Of a stretch of 64,000 nt of DNA, positions 47,123 to 56,455 are shown in pieces (position 1 is the stretch's first letter; each line of letters opens with the position of its first letter). Under the pieces are notes generated by a model. It was not told the origin of the DNA and did not search any database. It saw only the letters and a list, made by a program, of their open reading frames with translations. The stretch is from CAVVFX01 sp963747535 (GTDB lineage Bacteria; Acidobacteriota; Terriglobia; Bryobacterales; Bryobacteraceae). A program made the position numbers and the translations under genes. Location: the NCBI GenBank assembly GCA_963747535.1, contig CAVVFX010000022.1, forward strand, positions 1 to 64,000, in the 5' to 3' direction.

Positions 47123-47914
47123 ATGTCCAACACCTTTATTCCCGACCTGATCGAATCCATTCAGTCCTGGCGTAAATGGTACCTAATCGGTACCCAGACA
47201 GTCAGGCAGCGCTATGCCAGATCGCGGCTCGGGCAATTTTGGATCTCGCTTTCCTATCTCATCATGATTTTGGCCATGGGCATCGTTTATACCCAGCTAT
47301 GGCACACGAATGTCGATAGCTATCTACCGTTTCTCGCCGTCAGCATGGCGTTTTGGAGCTTGATCAGCGGATGTCTTATGGACGGGGCCGGCACGTTTAT
47401 TGCGTCGGCAGCCCAGATGAATGCCGAGTACCAGCCGAAGGGCGTCTTCTGTCTGATCGTGATTTGCCGGCAGTTGGTTTTCTTCTTTCACAATGTTATC
47501 GTTCTTATGCTCATACTTCTGTATTTCCATAGGCCCGTATCCTGGACGGCGCTGCTGCTGGTCCCCGATCTAATGATCATAATTGTTACGGCGTATTGGT
47601 TGGCTATGCTGCTTGGCATTGTCTGCGCGCGGTTTCGTGACGTGCCCAATATTGTTGCTTCAACCATGCAGATTATGTTTTTTATCACGCCGGTCATGTG
47701 GATGCCTCAGACGCTGAATGATTCGGATACGCGGTTCTGGCTTACCGAGGCCAATCCCTTTGCGGCGATGCTCGATCTGCTGCGGGCTCCGCTTATGAAT
47801 CAGGTGCCGACGCTCTTTCAATATGGCAATGTCATAGTCTGTTCGTTGCTCGGCTGGGGATTGACGGCCTTTGTCTTCAACCGTTGCCGCAACCGGATTG
47901 TGTACTGGTTATAG
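47123..47914 (+). CDS. wzm: Polysaccharide ABC exporter, permease (Wzm)
   Basis: A 263-residue ABC-2 type inner-membrane permease with about six hydrophobic segments (starting ISLSYLIMILAMGIVYTQLW). QRYARSRLGQFWISLSYL is the conserved cytoplasmic entry of this family, and FFITPVMWMPQTL is typical before the last segments. Its stop is 9 bases from wzt. Together they would move a lipid-linked O-antigen to the periplasm. Confidence 0.9.
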   Translation: MSNTFIPDLIESIQSWRKWYLIGTQTVRQRYARSRLGQFWISLSYLIMILAMGIVYTQLWHTNVDSYLPFLAVSMAFWSLISGCLMDGAGTFIASAAQMNAEYQPKGVFCLIVICRQLVFFFHNVIVLMLILLYFHRPVSWTALLLVPDLMIIIVTAYWLAMLLGIVCARFRDVPNIVASTMQIMFFITPVMWMPQTLNDSDTRFWLTEANPFAAMLDLLRAPLMNQVPTLFQYGNVIVCSLLGWGLTAFVFNRCRNRIVYWL

Positions 47915-47923
47915 AAGGGACCA

Positions 47924-48664
47924 ATGGCAAACGTTGATCTGGACAAAATCGGCGTCGAGTTCACGATTCATAACAGCGTTTCGCGCTCGCTGCGGCATGA
48001 GCTGTATCGCGTCGTCGGAGGCACTGTTAAAACCCAGAACCGGGCAGTGTCGGTCGAGGCGCTCAAAGACATTTCCTTTTCCCTGAAAGACGGCGATCGG
48101 CTGGCTCTTCTCGGGCATAATGGCGCGGGCAAGACGACGCTGCTGCGGGTGATTGCCGGGATCTATCCGCCGACCTCGGGCCGCATCACAGTTAGCGGCC
48201 GCCGCTCCTCCATGACCGACATCACGATGGGCATGGATTCCGAAATGACCGGCTATGACAACATCGTAGCCCGTCTCGTCTTCACGGGATATACCTTCGC
48301 CGAGGCAAACAATCTCGTACCGCAGATCGCCGAATTCAGCGAGCTGGGCGATTATCTGAGCCTGCCATCACGGACGTACTCGACCGGCATGTTCATGCGT
48401 CTGGCTTTCGCCATCGCGACCAGCACGACACCGGAGATCCTGATCCTCGATGAGATGCTGGGAGCGGGCGATGCCCATTTCGTCGAAAAAGCGCGCAAGC
48501 GCATGCTCGAATTCGTCGATCGCGCCAAGATCATGGTCCTGGCCGCGCATAACCAGGCAATGCTCAGGGAGCATTGCAATCAAGCCATTTGGCTGCACCA
48601 CGGGGAAATGCGGTTTTTCACGACCGTGGATGCCGCGTGGGAAGCTTATATGGCGCATAGTTAG
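47924..48664 (+). CDS. wzt: Polysaccharide ABC exporter, ATPase (Wzt)
   Basis: A 246-residue ATPase. Walker A is LLGHNGAGKTTLLR, the signature YSTGMFMRLAFAIA, Walker B ILILDEMLGAG, and the switch His in VLAAHNQ. There is no C-terminal carbohydrate-binding domain as in some Wzt, so chain length would be set differently. Directly downstream of wzm. Confidence 0.9.
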   Translation: MANVDLDKIGVEFTIHNSVSRSLRHELYRVVGGTVKTQNRAVSVEALKDISFSLKDGDRLALLGHNGAGKTTLLRVIAGIYPPTSGRITVSGRRSSMTDITMGMDSEMTGYDNIVARLVFTGYTFAEANNLVPQIAEFSELGDYLSLPSRTYSTGMFMRLAFAIATSTTPEILILDEMLGAGDAHFVEKARKRMLEFVDRAKIMVLAAHNQAMLREHCNQAIWLHHGEMRFFTTVDAAWEAYMAHS

Positions 48665-48765
48665 CGGGCCGCTCTTTGCGCCGCGTTCAAAAATACTTGC
48701 CAGATTCGGGCAGATGCTCTACCTAAGATGCAGTCTTCGGCTGTTGATAACAACGAGTATGGCCC

Positions 48766-49899
48766 ATGTCCAAAAGCGTCGCCGCGGTATCGTCTCCGGC
48801 CCAGGAGACCTTTATTCCGGTTTACCAGCCTGATCTGTCGGGCAACGAACAAAAATATGTCATGGAGTGCCTGAATACGACCTGGATATCTTCCAAGGGA
48901 CGTTTTATCGACGAGTTTGAAAAGGCCTTAGCCGGCCGCGTCGGCCAACATGTATTCGCCGCCAGCGTCTGCAACGGGACCGTCGCCCTGCATCTGGCTT
49001 TGCATTGTCTGGGGGTCGGCCCGGGCGATGAAGTGATCGTGCCGACTTTCACCTATATCGCCTCCGTCAACACAATCGCCCAGACGGGAGCCAAGCCGGT
49101 CTTTGCCGAATGCGACAGGAAGACCTGGCTGTTAGATCCGGCCGATGTCAAACGCCGCATAACCTCGCGCACCAAAGCAATTATGCCGGTTCATCTGTAT
49201 GGTAGCGCAAGCGATATGCCGGCGCTGACAGCCATCGCCAGGCAACCAGGGATAAAAATCATAGAAGATTGCGCAGAGGCCTTCGGCACGACACTGGGCG
49301 GACGCCATGTCGGGACCTTCGGCGATGTCGGCACGTTCAGCTTTTTCGGAAACAAGACCATAACTACAGGCGAAGGCGGGATGGTCGTCAGTACGAATCA
49401 CGATTTGCTGGAAGAGATGCGCATCGTCAAGGGCCAGGGGATGGCACCGAACCGGCGCTATTGGCACGACCGAATGGGATTCAACTACCGCATGACCAAT
49501 ATAGAAGCTGCCATCGGCCTGGCACAGATCGAGCGGTTGGATGACGTGTTGGCGCGCAAACGGCAGGTGGCCAGCCTCTATCGCGAACGGCTGCGGTCTC
49601 TGCCCGTCACCTTCCAGCATGTCCCGGAGAATGTGGTCAGTTCGGAATGGCTGTTCAGCTTGCTGTTGCCGGATGCCACGCGCCGCGAAAGTGTCATGGC
49701 CTTCCTCGCCGAACGCCATATCGAGACGCGCCCGGTTTTCCATTGTGCGCATCTGATGCCGATGTACTGTGAGGCGGAGGGAAGTTTCCCCGTATCAGAA
49801 GACATCGCCTTTCGGGGCATCAGTCTGCCCAGCTATCCCGGACTCAGCGTGAGCGATATCGACCGGATTTGCGAGACCTTAGCCGACAGCCTCCAGTGA
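48766..49899 (+). CDS. per: GDP-perosamine synthase (DegT/DnrJ/EryC1 aminotransferase)
   Basis: A 377-residue PLP enzyme of the DegT family. TFSFFGNKTITTGEGGMVVS contains the internal Lys that binds PLP, and its sequence is like that of GDP-perosamine synthases. Others are NGTVALHLALHCLGVGPGDE, PTFTYIASVNTIAQTGAKPV and EDCAEAFGT. With Gmd it gives GDP-mannose to GDP-4-keto-6-deoxymannose to GDP-perosamine, a precursor of perosamine O-antigens. The assignment as perosamine rather than another aminosugar rests on motif and Gmd context. Confidence 0.85.
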   Translation: MSKSVAAVSSPAQETFIPVYQPDLSGNEQKYVMECLNTTWISSKGRFIDEFEKALAGRVGQHVFAASVCNGTVALHLALHCLGVGPGDEVIVPTFTYIASVNTIAQTGAKPVFAECDRKTWLLDPADVKRRITSRTKAIMPVHLYGSASDMPALTAIARQPGIKIIEDCAEAFGTTLGGRHVGTFGDVGTFSFFGNKTITTGEGGMVVSTNHDLLEEMRIVKGQGMAPNRRYWHDRMGFNYRMTNIEAAIGLAQIERLDDVLARKRQVASLYRERLRSLPVTFQHVPENVVSSEWLFSLLLPDATRRESVMAFLAERHIETRPVFHCAHLMPMYCEAEGSFPVSEDIAFRGISLPSYPGLSVSDIDRICETLADSLQ

Positions 49900-49961
49900 G
49901 TTTACAGGGAAGCCGCGATGGATCGCCGCCAGTGAGGGGACGCGAGCCGCCTTGCTCGTAC

Positions 49962-50016
49962 AGTCTCCCTGCTGAGCGCGATACGCGTTAAAGGACCGCA
50001 CGAGCAGTTCATTGAG
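49962..50016. repeat. Gene-fragment repeat, copy A (55 bp)
   Basis: AGTCTCCCTGCTGAGCGCGA and following recurs at 50468-50522 with 50 of 55 matches. On the minus strand both encode a C-terminus, in this copy LNELLVRSFNAYRAQQGD and in the other LDELLVRSFDGYRAQQGD. So two decayed copies of one small gene lie 0.5 kb apart. Confidence 0.75.
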
Positions 50017-50144
50017 TTAAGATCGTGGCGGCCAGCGTAGGTCTTGAACGAGCGGCGATAGTCGGCTGCAAAGCTGCCGCCCCTGCCCTCTCCTGCTGCG
50101 TCAGCGCGATATTCGCTTGCGCGGGCGCAAGGCCCGAGCGCGGG

Positions 50145-50217
50145 GTCAGCGGAACGCGCGCGCCGCTTCTTGCTTGGCAACGAAATCTCGAAGCGCTTCC
50201 AGCAGTATGTCCTGTTG
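50145..50217 (-). pseudogene. 3' fragment of the partition ribbon-helix-helix gene
   Basis: The 73 bases match 56455-56527 at 67 positions, with the first 46 identical. On the minus strand they encode QQDILLEALRDFVAKQEAAR and the same stop as the intact gene at 56456-56749 (QQDMLAEALRDFVAKQEAAR). No start or upstream part exists here, so this is a remnant left by duplication or recombination. Confidence 0.85.
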
Positions 50218-50229
50218 CTATCGGCGGCG

Positions 50230-50412
50230 TCAGTACCATAGCAGATAAGCGATTCCCGCGCTGAACACATACATGATGACCGCAGCGGTAAGAACCTTGG
50301 CTTCCTGAAACAAACGGTCCTTTCTATCCTGGGGGGGCGGCAGTCTGAGAAACGCTATACATATGCCGATAAGATTGCAGATGGTGATTACCCAGAGAGC
50401 GGCATGAAACAT
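50230..50412 (-). CDS. Small membrane protein with two predicted helices
   Basis: A protein of 60 residues from ATG 50412; the frame is open to 50448. Two hydrophobic segments, HAALWVITICNLIGICIAFL and VLTAAVIMYVFSAGIAYLLW, are joined by a charged loop PPPQDRKDRLFQEAK. Membrane hairpin topology. It lies between repeat copies A and B, so it may be part of the duplicated module. Function unknown. Confidence 0.5.
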   Translation of the reverse strand: MFHAALWVITICNLIGICIAFLRLPPPQDRKDRLFQEAKVLTAAVIMYVFSAGIAYLLWY

Positions 50413-50467
50413 TGATAAATCCGTCTTGTCTGGTTGCACGAAAGCCAAGCTTATCAGTGATTCGGCT

Positions 50468-50522
50468 AGTCTCCCTGCTGAGCGCGATATCCGTCGAAGG
50501 ACCGCACGAGCAGTTCATCGAG
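50468..50522. repeat. Gene-fragment repeat, copy B (55 bp)
   Basis: Second copy of the 49962-50016 sequence with five changes. Around it (50466-50666, minus) an open frame ends KLDELLVRSFDGYRAQQGD but has no clear start, so it too seems decayed. Confidence 0.7.
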
Positions 50523-50995
50523 CTTCAGGGGCGTGAGCGTTGTCGGGTTCCTCTGCGCAACCGGGCAGGCGGCGTATGTCTTGAACGAGCACCGAAGAGT
50601 CGGCGGAGATCCGAACAGTGAGCGGCTGCAAAGCTCCCACCCCTGCCCTCTTCGGCTGCGGGTCACGGTAGTTTGGCCGACAGCGCTCTTATCGAGCGTC
50701 AGTCTGGGGTTCTTAATTAAGTAACTGGTTGGTCGTCGCCTTTCTATTTTCTATTTTCCCCGTTGACGATCCGCCGGTTCCTTTTCATCCTAGCTGAGCA
50801 GAACTACTCACCTGCCCGTCTTCTGGGCTTCACACTTCCTCCGAAAAGCGGTTTGTGCGACCGTCGTTCGCACCTCTCATTGAGAATCAGATGATTGCAA
50901 TAAGCCTGCCCCAGTGGCAAACCTGAAAGCGTCGGCCACGCAAGATCCTGAGAAGATCTAGTAATTCCAACCCATTAAACAAACGGAGAAACACC
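50523..50995. other. Gap of about 470 bases before the secreted-protein operon
   Basis: Contains the rest of repeat copy B (to about 50700, sharing GGCTGCAAAGCT and CCCCTGCCCTCT with copy A) and then a stretch to 50995 with no gene. The promoter of the secreted-protein operon is expected here; I could not fix it. Confidence 0.4.
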
Positions 50996-52084
50996 GTGCT
51001 GAAGAAGCTACTTTTGGCCTCTCTTCTCGTCATAACTTATGCTTCCCCATGCCTTGCCAATAATACGGCGTACGGCACGGCGGCGGCCGCGGGAATCACC
51101 ACAGGTACCGGCAACACCCTTATCGGAATTCAGGCTGGGGCATCCATCACGACCGGCACGGACAGTACAGCGGTTGGCGCGAACGCCCTTTTGAATGCAA
51201 CAAGCGCATCCGGCGCGAACGATGCTCTTGGGTTTAATGCGGGAAAATATATCACGAGCGGCTACTATAACGTCGCTATCGGCTACGAAGCGATGATGGG
51301 AACAAGCGCCAATCCCATAACAGGGGGAAGTGTCAGCACGGCGGTCGGCTTCTCAGCGCTGAAATCGATGCAAGCGGCAACATACAATACCGCCCTTGGA
51401 TATGCGGCCCTAGAGACTGATACTACAGGCAGCTACAACACTGCGGTCGGAAACCAAGCCCTGCAAACTATCTCCACCGGCTCCGATAGCGCGGCGATGG
51501 GATATGCCGCGCTCTATCAGGCCACGGGAAGCCCGAACACGGCGCTTGGTTATTTTGCGGGCGCATCCGTCACGACCGGCACTGACAACACACTAGTAGG
51601 CTGGCTTGCGGGCCAAGAGGTGACGGGCAGCCACAACATCATCCTGGGCGAAGACCCGAGCGGCGAGATTACGTCCGGCAGCAGCAACATCCTCATCGGC
51701 AACAGCCTGGGACAAGTCACGAATAGCAGCAGCAGCCAGATCGACATCGGCGATACGATTCTTGTTCCGGGCGATACCCACCTCGCCCTGCATAGCACCA
51801 CACCGACCCAGGACGGCACGAGTTGTGGCAACTCGGGCTTCGCGATTGGCGGAAACGACAATGCCATGCAGATAACGCAGGGCAGTACCACCAGCACAAC
51901 CTGTAAGATCAATTTCGCCACCACCTGGGTCAACAACGCGCCGATCTGCACCGCTAACTTCGGTGGCACCACCAGTGTTCCCGCGGATATCACGGTGAGC
52001 GCTAGCACCACCATTCTCACTCTCACTTTTAGTGCAACGGAAGCCAGCCAGAAAATCACCGTCATCTGCATGGGTTACAAGTAA
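50996..52084 (+). CDS. Secreted repeat protein (tail-fibre/YadA-head-like), copy 1
   Basis: A protein of 362 residues from GTG 50996, behind GGAG. Residues 1-21 (LLLASLLVITYASPCLA) form a signal peptide. It then has about ten NTA-x-GY-x-AL and ITTGT-x-NT-x-x-G units such as SYNTAVGNQALQTISTGSDS, the repeat of YadA-like adhesin heads and some phage tail fibres. The C-terminal 90 residues (TTPTQDGTSCGNSGFAIGGN and on) are beta-rich with Cys pairs. No autotransporter anchor is seen, so it may be released or held by other means. First of four tandem relatives. Confidence 0.75.
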   Translation: MLKKLLLASLLVITYASPCLANNTAYGTAAAAGITTGTGNTLIGIQAGASITTGTDSTAVGANALLNATSASGANDALGFNAGKYITSGYYNVAIGYEAMMGTSANPITGGSVSTAVGFSALKSMQAATYNTALGYAALETDTTGSYNTAVGNQALQTISTGSDSAAMGYAALYQATGSPNTALGYFAGASVTTGTDNTLVGWLAGQEVTGSHNIILGEDPSGEITSGSSNILIGNSLGQVTNSSSSQIDIGDTILVPGDTHLALHSTTPTQDGTSCGNSGFAIGGNDNAMQITQGSTTSTTCKINFATTWVNNAPICTANFGGTTSVPADITVSASTTILTLTFSATEASQKITVICMGYK

Positions 52085-52201
52085 TGAAGAGAGGCATGAA
52101 AACGCTAGTCAGCGCGAATCTGCTCTCTTTGGTTGTCGTCTCTGTCAACGCGGCAACCCATCAACTGCAAACCAGCGATCCAAACTAGGCAGGGGCCTGC
52201 A

Positions 52202-53515
52202 ATGAAACGTCTCAGGAAGATTGCGCCTGTTTGTGTTGCCCTCCTTCTAGCTTATGCTTCGCCATGCACGGCCGGTGATAACACGGTCGGCGGAACCGCA
52301 GCAGGCGCGGACATTACCTCGGGCACGGACAACGCGCTTCTTGGGACTCAGGCCGGCGAGGACATCACCTCCGGGGGGTACAACGCCATCATCGGAGAAG
52401 GCGGAAACATCACAACAGGCAGCAGCAACATCCTGGTCGGCAACAGTCTGAGCCAGACGGTTGCGGGGACCAGCACGCAGCTCGACATCGGCGACACGAT
52501 TTACGGCGATCTTGAGGCCACGAGCGGCGGGACAGCGCTGAACATCGGTACGGATTCGGATACGGGCGTGTCGCTTTCCGTACTCGGCTTGGGCAGCATG
52601 ATCGTCCCCTCAGGCACGACTGCGCAGCGCCCAGCTTCCACCACAGATGGTCAAATCAGGTATAACAGCTCCCTTGGCGCGCTTGAGAATTACGCTAATG
52701 GCGCTTGGGGTACGATTCCCAGCACAAGCAGTTCTACGGGAGGTATTTTCTCATCCGGTCAACTTCTATACGACAGCTCGACCGAAATCCAGTATTGCCC
52801 CTACAAGGGAAATCTGAAAACGACCGCGGCGTATGGCGTTTACACGATACCATCCGGGTGCCTCACCGCCTCTCTCACAAGCATGTATATCGGCGGTACG
52901 GCAGCGCAATTGGCAGCGGCTTCCACGCTTTACTACGTGTATCTCATCAACGTCTCCGGGACGACCTATCTTGACCTTGAGACGACCGGCCACGCGACGG
53001 ACAGCACGACCGGCATTGAGATCGAAAGTGGGAACAGCGCGAAGACGCTGGTCGGGATGATCTACACGGATGCAAGTTCGTACATTTATCAGGGGGGGTC
53101 TTCTAATACGGTTGCTACCTGGGACAACAGACAGCAAACAGCTTGCACTGCTTCATTGTCGTCGGACGAAACAAAAACATCAACAACCTCCACTGAACTT
53201 GAGACGACAAACAGATGCTCATTTATGAGTTGGGGGGACGCCTTCGTGTTTACGTCCGAGCAGTGGGTTTCCAATAACACCTCGGAGGTTGTGGATACCA
53301 CCAATATCTACCTCGACAGCGGAACGGGAACGCTCGTCACATCAGGTGTAAGCACTCAGCACAGCACCAATCTGGTCAATTGGACCGTTCCTGCGGCTAC
53401 ATATGCCCCAGCAGAGGGCTATCATTACACGAAGGTCTACGGGAAGGTCAGCAACAGCGCTAGTACAGGTACTTGGTACGCAAACCATCCGCAAGAGGTT
53501 CTCACCGTGCAATAA
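52202..53515 (+). CDS. Secreted repeat protein (tail-fibre-like), copy 2
   Basis: A protein of 437 residues from ATG 52202. Signal peptide 1-24 (IAPVCVALLLAYASPCTAG). Then a short version of the NT-x-x-G repeat (ITSGTDNALLGTQAGEDITS), the tail-fibre-like DGQIRYNSSLGALENYANGA, and a C-terminal domain with YCPYKGNLKTTAAYG and VATWDNRQQTACTAS. Close relative of the next two proteins; the C-terminal domain is absent from copy 1. Probably exported beta-structured surface protein. Confidence 0.72.
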   Translation: MKRLRKIAPVCVALLLAYASPCTAGDNTVGGTAAGADITSGTDNALLGTQAGEDITSGGYNAIIGEGGNITTGSSNILVGNSLSQTVAGTSTQLDIGDTIYGDLEATSGGTALNIGTDSDTGVSLSVLGLGSMIVPSGTTAQRPASTTDGQIRYNSSLGALENYANGAWGTIPSTSSSTGGIFSSGQLLYDSSTEIQYCPYKGNLKTTAAYGVYTIPSGCLTASLTSMYIGGTAAQLAAASTLYYVYLINVSGTTYLDLETTGHATDSTTGIEIESGNSAKTLVGMIYTDASSYIYQGGSSNTVATWDNRQQTACTASLSSDETKTSTTSTELETTNRCSFMSWGDAFVFTSEQWVSNNTSEVVDTTNIYLDSGTGTLVTSGVSTQHSTNLVNWTVPAATYAPAEGYHYTKVYGKVSNSASTGTWYANHPQEVLTVQ

Positions 53516-53529
53516 GCAAGGAACATGCA

Positions 53530-54876
53530 ATGAAGCCTCTAACGAATATTGCCCCTGTTTTTGTTGCCCTCCTTTTAGCGTCGCCATGCATGGCTGGCGA
53601 TAATACGGTAGGCGGCACCGGAGCGGGCGCGGCCATTACCAGCGGAACGGACAATACGATTCTCGGAACTCAGGCTGGCGAGAGCATCACGTCCGGTGGA
53701 TACAACGTGATCATCGGAGAAGACGGAAACATTACAACCGGCAGCAGCAACATCTTAATAGGCAACAGCCTAAGTCAAACAGTTGCGGGGACCAGCACGC
53801 AGATCGACATCGGCGACACGCTTTACGGCGGTCTTGAGGCCACGAGCGGCGGGACGGCACTGAGCGTCGGTACGGCTTCGGATACGGGCGTCACGCTTTC
53901 CGTGCTCGGAGAGGGCAGCATGATCGTCCCTTTAGGCACGACCGCGCAGCGCCCGTCCTCGACAAACGGGCAACTCCGGTATAACAGCACACTCGATTCG
54001 CTTGAGGGTTATGCGAACGGCGCTTGGGAAAATATACCCAGCACAAGCAGCTCTTCAGGGCAGGTATTTTCATCCGGGCGCCTCCAATATGATACAGCGA
54101 CGGAAATCAAATATTGCCCCTACAAGGGAAATTTGAAAACGACCGCCGCCTACGGCACTTACACAATTCCGTCTGGCTGCATCTTCGGCGATCTCAAAAA
54201 CGGCATGTATATCGGCGGCCTGACACCAACGGTCGCGGCGGCTAACACCCTTTACTGGGTGTATCTCATCAACGTCTCCGGCACAACCTTTCTTGACCTT
54301 CAAGAAAGTGACCACACGCTGGACCCTACCACAGGCATCGAGGTCGCGTATCAGGGATCGCCACCGGCTGCGGACCCAGCGTACACTCTAGTCGGGATGA
54401 TCCACACGGATGCAAATGCGGAGATTGCTCAAGGTACTTCTAATACAGTTGCCACATGGGACAATAGGCAACCAACATATTGCACAGCCACATTGTCCAG
54501 CGCGACCAGATCATCAACGAGCTTCGGCGAGCTTGATTCGACGAACAGATGCTCATTTATGGCTTGGGTGGACCAAGTGGGCTCCACCGTCGTTTTTGAC
54601 GCAGTTCTGTTCACGTCCGATCTTTTGAGTAGTAACACGCACACCGGGACCGCCAGTTTGAGCGAAGTCTTTTTTACCGACGCCTCTGGCGCATCAAACC
54701 TCGTCACCCAAGGGCAGACCCAAACCTCCGGCGTGAACAACTACAATTTGGCCCTTCCTGCGGCGACATATTACCCCGGCGAAGGATATTTCTACATGAG
54801 CGTCGAAGGGGCCGTTTCGAGCGGTGGCTATACAGGTACCTGGATAGGCGGAGAACAGGTGAGGAGCATGCAATGA
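53530..54876 (+). CDS. Secreted repeat protein (tail-fibre-like), copy 3
   Basis: A protein of 448 residues from ATG 53530. Signal peptide 1-22 (VFVALLLASPCMAG). Same layout as copy 2: GDNTVGGTGAGAAITSGTDN, NGQLRYNSTLDSLEGYANGA, YCPYKGNLKTTAAYGTYTIP, VATWDNRQPTYCTATLSS. The end (YYPGEGYFYMSVEGAVSS) is variable. Its stop overlaps the next start (ATGA). Confidence 0.72.
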   Translation: MKPLTNIAPVFVALLLASPCMAGDNTVGGTGAGAAITSGTDNTILGTQAGESITSGGYNVIIGEDGNITTGSSNILIGNSLSQTVAGTSTQIDIGDTLYGGLEATSGGTALSVGTASDTGVTLSVLGEGSMIVPLGTTAQRPSSTNGQLRYNSTLDSLEGYANGAWENIPSTSSSSGQVFSSGRLQYDTATEIKYCPYKGNLKTTAAYGTYTIPSGCIFGDLKNGMYIGGLTPTVAAANTLYWVYLINVSGTTFLDLQESDHTLDPTTGIEVAYQGSPPAADPAYTLVGMIHTDANAEIAQGTSNTVATWDNRQPTYCTATLSSATRSSTSFGELDSTNRCSFMAWVDQVGSTVVFDAVLFTSDLLSSNTHTGTASLSEVFFTDASGASNLVTQGQTQTSGVNNYNLALPAATYYPGEGYFYMSVEGAVSSGGYTGTWIGGEQVRSMQ

Positions 54877-56204
54877 AGCCTCTAGAAACATTTGCGCATG
54901 TTTTTGGTGCCCTTCTCTTAGCTTATGCTTCGCCGTGCGTGGCTGGTGATAACACGGCTGGTGGCACCGCAGCAGGCGCAGCAATCACCAGCGGCACGGA
55001 CAACACGATTCTTGGAACTCAGGCCGGCGAAAACATCACGTCCGGCGGATACAACGTGATCATTGGAGAAGACGGTAATATCACAACGGGAAGCAGCAAT
55101 ATCCTCATCGGCAACAGCCTGAGCCGGACGGTTTCAGGGACCAGCAAGCAGCTCGACATCGGCGACACGATTTACGGCGGCCTTGAGGCCACGAGCGGCG
55201 GGACGGCACTCAGCATCGGTACGGCGACAGATACGGGAGTGACGCTTTCCGTGCTCGGCCTCGGCAGCATGATCGTTCCCTCAGGCACGACCGCGCAGCG
55301 TCCTGGCTCGACGACGAATGGGCAGATCAGATACAACAGCACACTGGACGTGTTTGAGGCTTACGCGAATAGTGCTTGGGGAACTATAGCCAGCGGAAAT
55401 AGCCCAACAGGACAGATGTTTTCATCCGGGTTTCTTCAGGGCATTCTTCCTGACGACCCGGTGGGCGACATCGTGTATTGCCCCTACAAGGGAAATCTTA
55501 AAACGACTGCTGCGTACGGCACTTACACGATACCCTCTAGCTGCCTCTACGGCTATCTCACGGCGAGCCCAGGCATATACATCGGCGGCGCGGCGGGCCA
55601 ATTGGCCGCGGCTAACACGCTTTACTACGTCTACCTCATAAACGTCTCCGGCACGACCTATCTAGATCTGGAGACGACCGGTCATGCCACGGATAGCGCG
55701 ACAGGGATTGAGATCGAGAGCGGGGACAACACGAAGACGCTGGTTGGGATGATCCAGACGGACGCCAATTCGGAGGTAAATTCACAAACTTCTAATACGG
55801 TTGCCACATGGGACAACAGAATACCGACATCTTGCTTTGCCTCGTTTTCGGCGAACCGAACAACAGCGTCGAACACTCAAACTGAAATTAACCCCGAAAA
55901 CAGGTGCGGATTTATGGTTTGGAAGGGCGATCCCTTCACGTTTGTGTCCGCGCAACAAGTTTCTCTCAGCACCTCCGGGGATACGGTTACCACCGATATC
56001 TACCTCGACAGCGGAACGGGAACACTTGTCACCTCAGGGGAAACCCAACAGTACGATGCGAATGTGGAAAATCTGGCGCTTCCTACGGTGTCATATGTTC
56101 CAACAACGGAGGGATACCATTACACGACAGTGTACGGGTACGTCGGGAGTGGAACGGGCACTTGGTACGCTGACGAATACCAAAATGTTCTCACTATGCA
56201 GTAA
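54873..56204 (+). CDS. Secreted repeat protein (tail-fibre-like), copy 4
   Basis: A 443-residue protein. Signal peptide 1-25 (VFGALLLAYASPCVAG). Same domains as copies 2 and 3, including NGQIRYNSTLDVFEAYANSA and YCPYKGNLKTTAAYGTYTIP. The start overlaps copy 3's stop. N-terminal halves are nearly identical among copies 2-4 while the C-terminal ends differ, which fits duplication and divergent binding tips. Confidence 0.72.
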   Translation: MKPLETFAHVFGALLLAYASPCVAGDNTAGGTAAGAAITSGTDNTILGTQAGENITSGGYNVIIGEDGNITTGSSNILIGNSLSRTVSGTSKQLDIGDTIYGGLEATSGGTALSIGTATDTGVTLSVLGLGSMIVPSGTTAQRPGSTTNGQIRYNSTLDVFEAYANSAWGTIASGNSPTGQMFSSGFLQGILPDDPVGDIVYCPYKGNLKTTAAYGTYTIPSSCLYGYLTASPGIYIGGAAGQLAAANTLYYVYLINVSGTTYLDLETTGHATDSATGIEIESGDNTKTLVGMIQTDANSEVNSQTSNTVATWDNRIPTSCFASFSANRTTASNTQTEINPENRCGFMVWKGDPFTFVSAQQVSLSTSGDTVTTDIYLDSGTGTLVTSGETQQYDANVENLALPTVSYVPTTEGYHYTTVYGYVGSGTGTWYADEYQNVLTMQ

Positions 56205-56215
56205 GTGAGATGGCC

Positions 56216-56236
56216 GTGAGGAACCAGTTTCCTCAC
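56216..56236 (+). terminator. Hairpin after the secreted-protein operon
   Basis: GTGAGGAA, loop CCAGT, TTCCTCAC, starting 12 bases after the last stop. There is no T-tract, so it may be a weak terminator or an mRNA-stabilising hairpin. Confidence 0.4.
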
Positions 56237-56455
56237 ACTCTCGCCCTGGGCGCTCCTCTCGCGCTAACATCGGCTGCACGATGAAGTCGGCGTGGTGGAT
56301 CATACTGGGGCGACTCAGTTTGGAATTCGTCCAACTCAGTCCGCCGGCTAACTCGCATAGCCCCCCCTGCCCTCTCCTGGTGCGGGGCGCGATTCGCCTG
56401 CGGGTACGCAGGAGCCTTGGATACACTCTGCGCTTCGCACAACCGGGGCGGGGCG

